This document shows positions 1-5,717 of a stretch of 5,788 nt of DNA, in pieces. The DNA is taken from contig CALGHW010000285.1 in NCBI GenBank assembly GCA_937916075.1, positions 1 through 5,788 on the forward strand, in the 5' to 3' direction. The position numbers were made by a program, and so were the translations under genes. Source of the stretch: an uncultured Prevotella sp. (GTDB lineage: Bacteria > Bacteroidota > Bacteroidia > Bacteroidales > Bacteroidaceae). A model generated the notes under the pieces. It had not been told where the DNA came from, ran no database searches, and saw only the letters and a program-made list of their open reading frames with translations. Position 1 is the first letter of the stretch. Each line of letters begins with the position of its first letter.

Positions 1-116
1 CCCCGGCCTCCCGAGGTATACTTGCCAAAGCCTTCCGCCTCGGGGAAAGCCGGCGTCTGGGCCATGGCCGCGGCTGCCGACAGCGCACAGAGGCCCAAGG
101 ATAACAATTTTCTCAT
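1..116 (-). CDS. Secreted polysaccharide-lyase-like protein (pectate lyase family 1 type), N-terminus only
   Basis: This is the 5' end of a gene that runs off the left edge; 38 complete codons are visible from the ATG at 114-116. Residues 1-19 form a Sec signal peptide: a basic start (MRK), a Leu/Ala-rich core and an A-M-A cleavage site just before Gln20. The mature protein opens with AFPEAEGFGKYTSGGRG. From memory of the family, this closely matches the first strand of Bacteroidota pectate lyases (polysaccharide lyase family 1, right-handed beta-helix), which usually read AFPGAEGFG followed by a T-x-GGRGG motif. Such enzymes cleave pectin-type polygalacturonate outside the inner membrane. 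Here Glu26 stands where Gly is usual. The catalytic region is outside the window, so activity and full domain content cannot be judged, and another beta-helix protein with the same opening is possible. The start is 50 bp after the stop of the preceding gene; no terminator or good promoter box lies between, so co-transcription is possible. Confidence 0.68.
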   Translation of the reverse strand, partial: MRKLLSLGLCALSAAAAMAQTPAFPEAEGFGKYTSGGR

Positions 117-166
117 TTCGTTTTGTTGCTTTAGTCTTGGTTATATGATAAAGTAGGTTAGCGTTT

Positions 167-3127
167 TTACATCAGCACCACACCTTCTTGCTTCATGCCG
201 TCCATCATGACGCGGAGCGGACGGTCGAAGCGGACGTGGCGCACATACTGAGTCTCGGCCACGGCAGGCATGGCGTCAAGAATGTCCTTACGGAAGATGC
301 CGTCACCGGTGTAGGTGTTGACAGTGAAATAGCCCACGCCAAAGGAGGTGAGATTCTGGAAGAAATGGGTGCCCTGGCTGGGGTCTACATGATAGTTTTT
401 CAGTCCGGCCTCCACGATGACACGGGCAGCGGAGATATGGGGCCACTTCACGGGTATGCCCAGCCAATAGTCGCTGGACCCCCAGCGGCCGGGACCTATC
501 AAGACATAGTTTTTGCCGTCGGCCAGAAACTGGCGGTTGAGGGTCTCGATGTCGCGGGCGATGGCGGGATTGTTGGAGGCCGTGAAGTTGTCGTCGGTCT
601 TGACATAGACCACATCCACCACATCGTCACTCACGCCGTGGCCCAGCGAGTTGTGGGAACGGAGCAGGCACTCATCGTCGGGAATGGCGCTGAGGTCTTC
701 GTCCAGCTGCTGTTTGCTGTCCACGATGGGACGTATCTGGAGGAGGTACAGCTCTCCGCTGCGGTCGGGGTCGAGATTGCAGGCAAACTCTATCTCCACC
801 GGACGGCGCATCTCCTCGGCCCCGAGCTTCTGCACATCCTGGAGCAGTTCGGGCAGGGGGAACACATCGTGCTGCAACACACCGGCAAAGGTGATGACCT
901 TGCGGCCACCCTCATACAGGCCGTCGCGGATAACCTGGTCGTAGGGGTCGAAGGTGGAGGCGATGAAATGGAGCGAACCGTCCTTGTCGGCCTCCTTGAT
1001 GCGGAGGTTCAGGATGTTGAATCCGTCGTCCACCTTGAAGTCCTCGCCCGTGTGTTTCATGTCAAGCGCATAGAAGCGGGTCTGCGTGTCACGCAGGGCC
1101 ATCTCCATCTCGCTGGTCTGGAGCACCTGGCGGGGATGATACGGACTGACGCGGAGCGTCTGCCCGCCGTCCACGATATACTTGCCCAGTCCCAGGGCCA
1201 GGCTGGCTATACCCTCCTCTGCCTTCTCGTCGCCTATCGGATAATAGTTGAGCGAGCGGAGCACGCCGCTGAAGTTGGGATAATAGTGGTCGCCATAGGT
1301 CTTGCCCACCACCTCCTGGAGGATGACCGCCATTTTCTCCTGGTCTATCACATTGCTGGTGGCGGTCATGTAGGCCTTGGAGTCATGGTAATACACGGAG
1401 GCATACACGCCCTTGATGGCACAGGCCAGCATGCGGAGCATCTCATACTTGTCGTCCAGATAGGGTATCATATAGGTGGAATAGATGCCGGCAAAGGGCT
1501 GGTAGTGGCTGTCCTCGAGCAAGGACGACGAGCGGATGGCGATGGGGGCCTTCACGGCGTCGAAGAAGGTGAAGAAATCGGCTATCAGCGAGTCGGGCAA
1601 CTGGGCCTTCATGAAGTGGCTGAGTATCTCCTCGTCCGAGGCGTCGCTGAGGGCTATCTGGTAGAGGTTGTTCTTGTCCATAAACTCGTCGAAGATGTCG
1701 GTGCAGAGCACGAGGGTCTTCGGGATGGACACAGTGGCTCCCTCAAACCGCTGCAGCTCGGGATGGCGCTTGATGATATTGTCGAGAAAGGCCAGGCCAC
1801 GGCCCTTGCCGCCGAGCGACCCGTCGCCGATACGGGCAAAGTGGCCATAGGCGTCAAACTTGCCACGGTCGAACACGGCCACGATACCGATGTTCTTCAT
1901 CCTGCGGTACTGCACGATGGCGTCGAAGATTATCTGCCGGTGGGCGTCGATATCCTGAAGCTTGGTCCAGGTGACGTGCTTCAGGAAGGCCGACACGGGA
2001 AAGATGGCCCGGGCACAGAGCCAACGGCTCATGTGGTTGCGGCGGATGTGGTAGAGCATGGAGTCGTTGGGTATCTTGAAGATATTGTCCTGCAACTCCT
2101 TGAGCGAGTGGATGCGCATGATTTCCTCGCGGGTGGCAGGGTCGCGGAAGATGAAGTCGCCAAAACCCATGTGCTCCTCCATGATTTTGTGGAGGTCGAT
2201 GTTCATCTTCTTGGAGTTCTTGTCCACAAAGCGGAAACCCTCGGCCTCGGCCTTGGCCCGGTTTTCGGGCTCGGCGCTTTGGAGGATGAGCGGCACAAAC
2301 TCGTCGTGGCGGCGTATTGCGCGGAGCAGCTTCAGGCCGGCCTCAGCGTCCACCTGCCCGTCCTTGGGATAGCGGGCGTCGCTGATGACACCCAGCGTGT
2401 TGTCGGCATACTTCGCATACAGCGCCATGGCTTCCTCATAGCTGCGGGCCAGCACCACCTTGGGACGTCCGCGCTTGCGCTGGGCGGCGGCGTGGGGGTT
2501 GAGGGCCTCGGTGGAGAAGCGCTTGCTCTGCAGCAGGATATAGTTGTAGAGGTTGGGCAGGATGGAGGAGTAGAAGCGGATGCTGTCCTCCACGAGGAGT
2601 ATCATCTGGACACCGGCCTCGCGTATGTCGTGCTCCAGGTTCATCTTGTCCTCTATCAGCTTGATGATGGAGAGGATGAGGTTGGTGTTGCCCAGCCAGC
2701 AGAACACGTAGTCAAACATGGAGAGGTCCTCATTCTGCATCCGGCGGGTGATGCCGTGGGAAAAGGGTGTCAGCACCACGCAGGGTATGTCGGGCGAGTC
2801 GGCCTTGACGGCGCGCGCCACGTCGAAGGCGTCGTTGTCGGCGTTGCCCGGCATACAGATGACGAGGTCGATGTCGGTGGTGCGGAGCACCTCGTTGGCC
2901 TCCTCGGTGGTGCTCACCTGGGTGAACGTGGGCGGATAGCGCAGTCCGAGGTCCATATACTCGTCAAAGATTTTCTCGTCCACCCGGCCGTCGTCCTCCA
3001 GCATGAAGGCGTCATAGGGGTTGGCCACGATGAGCACGTTGAAGATGCGGCGCGTCATGAGGTTGACAAACGACACGTCTTTCAGATAAAACTTGTTCCA
3101 CTCGGCAGGTATCTTGCTTTCCATCAT
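167..3127 (-). CDS. Two-receiver / PEP-pyruvate-binding (PPDK_N-type ATP-grasp) fusion protein
   Basis: A 986-residue cytoplasmic protein with no signal peptide or membrane segment. Residues about 29-165 form a receiver-like fold (strands VLIVA, DLVICMP, PCVVLTPF, YVFCWL) lacking the phosphoacceptor Asp and the conserved Lys. Residues about 174-325 form a second receiver with the usual set in place: Glu180/Asp181 after ILLV, Asp250 in VISDARYP, Ser284 in LQSAE and Lys303 in VDKN. Residues about 430-802 match the PEP-synthase/pyruvate phosphate dikinase N-terminal ATP-grasp domain: GDGSLGGKGRGLAFL (435-449), IPKTLVLCTDIFDEFM (468-483), IAIRSSSLLEDS (529-540) with FAGIYSTYM (545-553), and EIEFACN plus LYLLQIRPI near 778-801. 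Residues about 825-986 form a distinct conserved end with GPGRWGSSD (878-886) and DPSQGTHFFQNL (915-926). The phosphohistidine swivel domain and PEP-binding TIM barrel of true PEP synthases are absent, so calling it PEP synthase is unsafe. Its length is typical of this Bacteroidota family as I remember it. The start is one of two adjacent ATGs. A phospho-regulated ATP-dependent role is inference; its substrate is unknown. Confidence 0.9.
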   Translation of the reverse strand: MMESKIPAEWNKFYLKDVSFVNLMTRRIFNVLIVANPYDAFMLEDDGRVDEKIFDEYMDLGLRYPPTFTQVSTTEEANEVLRTTDIDLVICMPGNADNDAFDVARAVKADSPDIPCVVLTPFSHGITRRMQNEDLSMFDYVFCWLGNTNLILSIIKLIEDKMNLEHDIREAGVQMILLVEDSIRFYSSILPNLYNYILLQSKRFSTEALNPHAAAQRKRGRPKVVLARSYEEAMALYAKYADNTLGVISDARYPKDGQVDAEAGLKLLRAIRRHDEFVPLILQSAEPENRAKAEAEGFRFVDKNSKKMNIDLHKIMEEHMGFGDFIFRDPATREEIMRIHSLKELQDNIFKIPNDSMLYHIRRNHMSRWLCARAIFPVSAFLKHVTWTKLQDIDAHRQIIFDAIVQYRRMKNIGIVAVFDRGKFDAYGHFARIGDGSLGGKGRGLAFLDNIIKRHPELQRFEGATVSIPKTLVLCTDIFDEFMDKNNLYQIALSDASDEEILSHFMKAQLPDSLIADFFTFFDAVKAPIAIRSSSLLEDSHYQPFAGIYSTYMIPYLDDKYEMLRMLACAIKGVYASVYYHDSKAYMTATSNVIDQEKMAVILQEVVGKTYGDHYYPNFSGVLRSLNYYPIGDEKAEEGIASLALGLGKYIVDGGQTLRVSPYHPRQVLQTSEMEMALRDTQTRFYALDMKHTGEDFKVDDGFNILNLRIKEADKDGSLHFIASTFDPYDQVIRDGLYEGGRKVITFAGVLQHDVFPLPELLQDVQKLGAEEMRRPVEIEFACNLDPDRSGELYLLQIRPIVDSKQQLDEDLSAIPDDECLLRSHNSLGHGVSDDVVDVVYVKTDDNFTASNNPAIARDIETLNRQFLADGKNYVLIGPGRWGSSDYWLGIPVKWPHISAARVIVEAGLKNYHVDPSQGTHFFQNLTSFGVGYFTVNTYTGDGIFRKDILDAMPAVAETQYVRHVRFDRPLRVMMDGMKQEGVVLM

Positions 3128-3137
3128 ATTGTCTTAG

Positions 3138-3163
3138 GTTATTGGTATTCGTTATTGGTATTC
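3138..3163. repeat. Perfect 13-bp tandem duplication in the leader of the receiver/ATP-grasp gene
   Basis: GTTATTGGTATTC (plus strand) occurs twice head to tail, at 3138-3150 and 3151-3163, with no mismatch and no spacer. It lies between the promoter box at 3176-3183 and the start codon at 3125-3127, so it should fall within the 5' untranslated leader of that mRNA. It could be a replication-slippage duplication or a doubled binding site; the sequence alone does not decide. Confidence 0.9.
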
Positions 3164-3175
3164 ACAATCAGAAAA

Positions 3176-3200
3176 CAAAGATAGGCATTTTTATCCACAC
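3176..3200 (-). promoter_or_regulatory. Bacteroidota-type promoter for the receiver/ATP-grasp gene
   Basis: Read on the minus strand, 3183 to 3176 is TATCTTTG, an exact match to the TAnnTTTG -7 box used by the Bacteroidota primary sigma factor. It lies 48 bp upstream of the ATG at 3125-3127. No TTG -33 element is present at 19-21 bp spacing. The 17 bp upstream (3184-3200) are rich in A on the minus strand and nearly repeat the element in front of the methyltransferase gene (4012-4036). The element overlaps the last two codons and stop of the methyltransferase gene, so this promoter sits partly inside the upstream gene. Confidence 0.65.
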
Positions 3201-3991
3201 GCCGTTAAGTTATCCGCACTTTTTGCTCGCACCACATCCACCACATGGCTGCCGGCACCGATCAGGTCGGCGCGCTCGGAGATGCTCTTCTGGTATTCGA
3301 TGAAGTGGGCGAAGGTCTCGTCGCTCATGCGGTTGAGCCGTGTGCGCATGTAATCGGCCGCCCCGTCGGGCGAAAATACCGTCACGCGCTCCAGCCCCGC
3401 CGCCTGGTCCAGGCGGTCGATGTCGTCCATGCGCACATAGTCATACAGTTCGTCGGGCTGTGCCTGTATGTGGAAGTGACGGTCCACGGCCCCACGCTCC
3501 AGCAAGCCCCCTATCCTGTCCTTGTCAAAGCAATAGGAAAGGATGCTGTATTCGTTCATCAGGTAGGCCACAAAAATCAGTCCGCCGGGCTTGGTCACGC
3601 GCTTGGCCTCTCGCAGGGCCTTCAGCTTTTCCCCGTCGCCAATCAGATGATAAAGCGGGCCGAGCAGGAGGGTGATGTCGGCCGTGGCGGTGGGGATAAA
3701 CGGCATGCTGCGCGCGTCGCCCTGCACCACATCGGCCGCAGGCTCACGCTTGAGAAACACCTCGATATTGCGGCGCACCAGCTCGACGGCCTTCACCGGA
3801 TAGCCTTCGGCCATGAGCGCCGAGGTGTAACGCCCGGTGCCCGCACCGATGTCGAGCAGGATGGAACCGGGCCGCAGAAACCGGTGCAGGTGATGCATGG
3901 TGGTTTCAAACTCTACGATACCGTGTCTGCGCAACAGGCGCAGGTCTTCGGGATGCTTGTTGTAATGTTTTTCGATATTGGATAATGCCAT
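3191..3991 (-). CDS. Class I SAM-dependent methyltransferase, substrate unknown
   Basis: A 266-residue soluble protein with a Rossmann-type methyltransferase domain over about residues 25-145. Motif I is LLDIGAGTGRY (45-55), the glycine-rich loop that binds S-adenosylmethionine. Glu70 ends strand 2 (AVEL) and should hold the ribose hydroxyls. GDARSMPF (91-98) is the adenine-contacting loop, ITLLLGPLYHL (106-116) is the strand-4 motif, and RVTKPGGLIFVAY (131-143) is the strand-5 region. Residues about 145-255 form the variable substrate-recognition part, ending in ERADLIGAGSHVVDVVRA, a closing strand common in this group of small-molecule-type methyltransferases. The substrate cannot be read from the sequence. 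The start at 3989-3991 fits the promoter box 20 bp upstream and the opening MALSNIEKHYNKHPEDLRLL. Codons avoid TTA, CTA and TCA almost throughout (codons 3 and 262 are TTA), like the next gene downstream. That gene starts 63 bp past the stop, with no terminator between. Confidence 0.9.
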   Translation of the reverse strand: MALSNIEKHYNKHPEDLRLLRRHGIVEFETTMHHLHRFLRPGSILLDIGAGTGRYTSALMAEGYPVKAVELVRRNIEVFLKREPAADVVQGDARSMPFIPTATADITLLLGPLYHLIGDGEKLKALREAKRVTKPGGLIFVAYLMNEYSILSYCFDKDRIGGLLERGAVDRHFHIQAQPDELYDYVRMDDIDRLDQAAGLERVTVFSPDGAADYMRTRLNRMSDETFAHFIEYQKSISERADLIGAGSHVVDVVRAKSADNLTACG

Positions 3992-4011
3992 CTCTTGTGA
4001 TTATTTCTGTG

Positions 4012-4036
4012 CAAAGGTAGCCATTTTTGTCCACGC
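4012..4036 (-). promoter_or_regulatory. Bacteroidota-type promoter for the methyltransferase gene
   Basis: On the minus strand 4019 to 4012 reads TACCTTTG, an exact TAnnTTTG -7 box, 20 bp upstream of the ATG, which implies a very short leader. There is no clear TTG at the -33 position. Together with the upstream 17 bp it matches the 3176-3200 promoter at 21 of 25 positions, including an uninterrupted AAAAATG block. It lies downstream of the terminator of the lipoprotein gene, so the methyltransferase starts a new transcription unit. Confidence 0.68.
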
Positions 4037-4082
4037 TTCATCAGGATAGCGCCACTTTTATGGCCCTTGACTGGCAAAGACA

Positions 4083-4121
4083 AAGAGGCCCGAACCATCT
4101 TGAATATGGTTCGGGCCTCTT
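4083..4121 (-). terminator. Hairpin terminator of the lipoprotein gene
   Basis: A perfect 16-bp stem (4083-4098 with 4106-4121, sequence AAGAGGCCCGAACCAT and its complement) encloses a 7-base loop. It begins 20 bp after the TAG of the lipoprotein gene. On the minus strand the stem is followed by TGTCTTTG, a moderately T-rich but not uninterrupted tail; on the plus strand it is followed by GCCGCAAG, so the minus direction is favoured. The weak tail means termination could be incomplete or the hairpin might mainly protect the 3' end of the mRNA. Confidence 0.8.
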
Positions 4122-4141
4122 GCCGCAAGGACATGATGATG

Positions 4142-5581
4142 CTACCGGGCCTTCATCTTACACTCGAAAAAGCCTGTGTTACGAGGCATCCGGCTGGCCA
4201 CCTTAGACAGGACTTCATCATTCCGCGCGGCAGCGCAACGCGTCGTCGGCTTGGCGGAAGAGCTGCTCAGGGCATTCCTGTCTACAAACAACACCACCCA
4301 ATAGGTATCGTAAGGCTCCAGCCCCACCACCGTATTGCCGTCGGAAGAGGCATAGACCACAGTGCCCGAATAGGTGCCCGAATAGGTGTATTTCTCAGAC
4401 AGGCATGCCTTGAGGTCGGCCTGTGACACGCGGCTCTTCTCATACCATACCTGTGTCTGATACAAGCCGGTGGTGGCCGAAGAGAACACATAGTCTATCT
4501 CCTTTTCCGACTGCCGCCCTGCGTATGCCAAGTAAGAAGAACTCTCCCCAATGAGGGTGTATCCCCTCATGAACGACTGCACGCTCGACACGCTGCCGCC
4601 CCACGTGAGATACAGGTTGGGCAGGAGGTCTGAGGTCGGTGTGGGGGTCACACCATTACTGTACCTATGGTTAAAGCCAGCCCCAGCTTTGTCGTCCAAA
4701 TAAAAACTTTCGTCGCTGTAGCGGCAGCCGCCATAATAGGTTTTTCCATCCTCCAGCGTGAACGACACAGACGAAGTCCCTTTATAGATACCCTTGCCCA
4801 CATTTTCCTTCTCTATCACATAGAATCCGCAATTAGTAGACGGCTGCAACAGATAGCAATCGCCCGTAAGCGTGCTGGCTGATGTGTTTTTCACCTCGAA
4901 GCGAGGTGTGATATAATTATTATTGCTATTGATTTCAAAACGCCTGCTACCCTGATACGAGGGAGAAAGCCTGAACTTCTCACCGTTTTCCTTATTATAA
5001 AGTCCCAAGGTTACGTGTGTGCTCTGGTTGAAATCATAGTAGTTGAGCCTGAGCAGGGCACCCACAGCCTTGGGCGTGACCTTCACCTCGGCGCTGCCGG
5101 ACACGGAGACGCTCTGTGTGCTCGCGCCCAACACAAAGGGAGAATGGAGCATTTTCTGAGTAGGCCCCACATACACATCGCTCAGCCGGTCGGTATAAGC
5201 CATTTTGTAATAAGCAAAATCCTTGCTGTTGGTCATCAACGAGACCACCGTGACCAGGAAGTACTGCCCTTCGGGCACTTGGTAATGGAAGTTGGCCTCC
5301 TTCCAGTCGCGCTGTGACGCACTGGAACTTTTCACACACACGCCCGCCGAATTGTACAGATACTGCATGACACCCACCGAGAAGCCCTGGCTGATTTTCC
5401 GCGTGGCCTCATCCTTGATGCCAAACTCATTGTAAACACTCTCCACATCCACCTGGCAGGTCAGCGAGCAAGCGCCATCCTGTCCACCAGATTCTCCACC
5501 TGTGGCATCATCGTCTCCGCCACATGACACGATGGCGACAGCAAAAAGCGCAGCCATCAAAAATTGAAACAGATTTTTCAT
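4142..5581 (-). CDS. Predicted surface-exposed lipoprotein, function unknown
   Basis: A 479-residue protein with a type II signal peptide: MKNLFQF, a hydrophobic core, then AIVSC with the lipidated Cys20. CGGDDD follows; an acidic run right after this cysteine is the kind of lipoprotein export signal that sends Bacteroidota lipoproteins to the cell surface, so surface display is inferred. Residues about 45-300 are strand-rich, with VPEGQYFLVTVVS (103-115), a VKVTPKAVGALLRLN strand (166-180) and LEDGKTYYGG (276-285). This pattern loosely recalls the FimB/Mfa2 fimbrial-anchor fold, but I cannot confirm homology. A linker containing TPTPTS (312-317) leads to a second domain at about 322-435: LTWGGSVSSVQSFMRGYTL, LAYAG, IDYVF, then YWVVLFVDRN. 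This resembles a repeat-type domain I associate with Bacteroidales lipoproteins. Nine cysteines besides Cys20 are present. The start is supported by AAGGAA just before the ATG and a good promoter. Unlike its neighbours, the gene uses TCA, CTA or TTA codons repeatedly. Confidence 0.82.
   Translation of the reverse strand: MKNLFQFLMAALFAVAIVSCGGDDDATGGESGGQDGACSLTCQVDVESVYNEFGIKDEATRKISQGFSVGVMQYLYNSAGVCVKSSSASQRDWKEANFHYQVPEGQYFLVTVVSLMTNSKDFAYYKMAYTDRLSDVYVGPTQKMLHSPFVLGASTQSVSVSGSAEVKVTPKAVGALLRLNYYDFNQSTHVTLGLYNKENGEKFRLSPSYQGSRRFEINSNNNYITPRFEVKNTSASTLTGDCYLLQPSTNCGFYVIEKENVGKGIYKGTSSVSFTLEDGKTYYGGCRYSDESFYLDDKAGAGFNHRYSNGVTPTPTSDLLPNLYLTWGGSVSSVQSFMRGYTLIGESSSYLAYAGRQSEKEIDYVFSSATTGLYQTQVWYEKSRVSQADLKACLSEKYTYSGTYSGTVVYASSDGNTVVGLEPYDTYWVVLFVDRNALSSSSAKPTTRCAAARNDEVLSKVASRMPRNTGFFECKMKAR
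4362..4388. repeat. In-frame 12-bp tandem repeat within the lipoprotein gene
   Basis: The plus-strand unit GTGCCCGAATAG occurs at 4362-4373 and 4374-4385, and the periodicity continues to 4388 (27 bp, about 2.25 copies). Because the period is a multiple of three, it encodes a duplicated four-residue block, TYSG-TYSG-T, at about residues 399-407 in the second domain of the lipoprotein. It looks like a slippage-type insertion that preserves the frame. Confidence 0.85.
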
Positions 5582-5624
5582 TTCCTTATTTTTAGAAGAT
5601 TTTAAACTATCCTATTTTTCGATG

Positions 5625-5655
5625 CAAATATACAGAAAATCCAACGAACTGTCAA
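5625..5655 (-). promoter_or_regulatory. Near-consensus Bacteroidota promoter for the lipoprotein gene
   Basis: On the minus strand 5632 to 5625 reads TATATTTG, an exact TAnnTTTG -7 box. A TTTTG stretch upstream places TTG at 5655-5653, exactly 20 bp from the box, within the 19-21 bp spacing known for Bacteroides promoters. This is the best promoter in the window. Transcription should start several bases downstream of the box, giving an A/T-rich leader of roughly 35-40 bases before the ATG at 5579-5581. Confidence 0.8.
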
Positions 5656-5695
5656 AACCTTCTGTCATTTTTCACACAGAAAGCCACATTTCAAG

Positions 5696-5717
5696 AAAAA
5701 AAGCCTCAACTTGAGGC
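5696..5717 (-). terminator. Intrinsic terminator of a minus-strand gene beyond the right edge
   Basis: On the minus strand a short GC-containing stem (GCCTCA with TGAGGC, 5712-5717 and 5703-5708, loop of three) is followed immediately by seven T residues (5702-5696). This is a classic rho-independent terminator; the plus strand lacks a T tract after the stem. The gene it serves is not visible: 5718-5788 contains no coding region I can support, so its stop codon is probably beyond the window. The terminator also separates that gene from the lipoprotein promoter. Confidence 0.82.

Noticed and set aside
167..3127. Annotation as phosphoenolpyruvate synthase (ppsA) or pyruvate phosphate dikinase
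   Set aside because: Only the N-terminal ATP-grasp part is present; the phosphohistidine and PEP-binding domains are missing, so no gene symbol was assigned.
188..3184. A 998-codon open frame on the plus strand covering the whole receiver/ATP-grasp gene
   Set aside because: It is the codon-aligned antisense of a protein with clear domain motifs and stays open only because the real gene avoids TTA, CTA and TCA. Its product is a low-complexity Val/Gly/His-rich sequence with no motif, and it begins at a TTG without a promoter.
3245..3985. A 246-codon plus-strand frame opposite the methyltransferase gene
   Set aside because: Same cause: codon-aligned antisense of a gene with intact SAM-binding motifs; no recognisable domain, promoter or independent support.
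4083..4121. The long perfect inverted repeat considered as a mobile-element end or operator
   Set aside because: Its position 20 bp after a stop codon, with a T-rich tail on the same strand and a new promoter beyond it, is explained more simply by termination. No transposase or second copy is present in the window.
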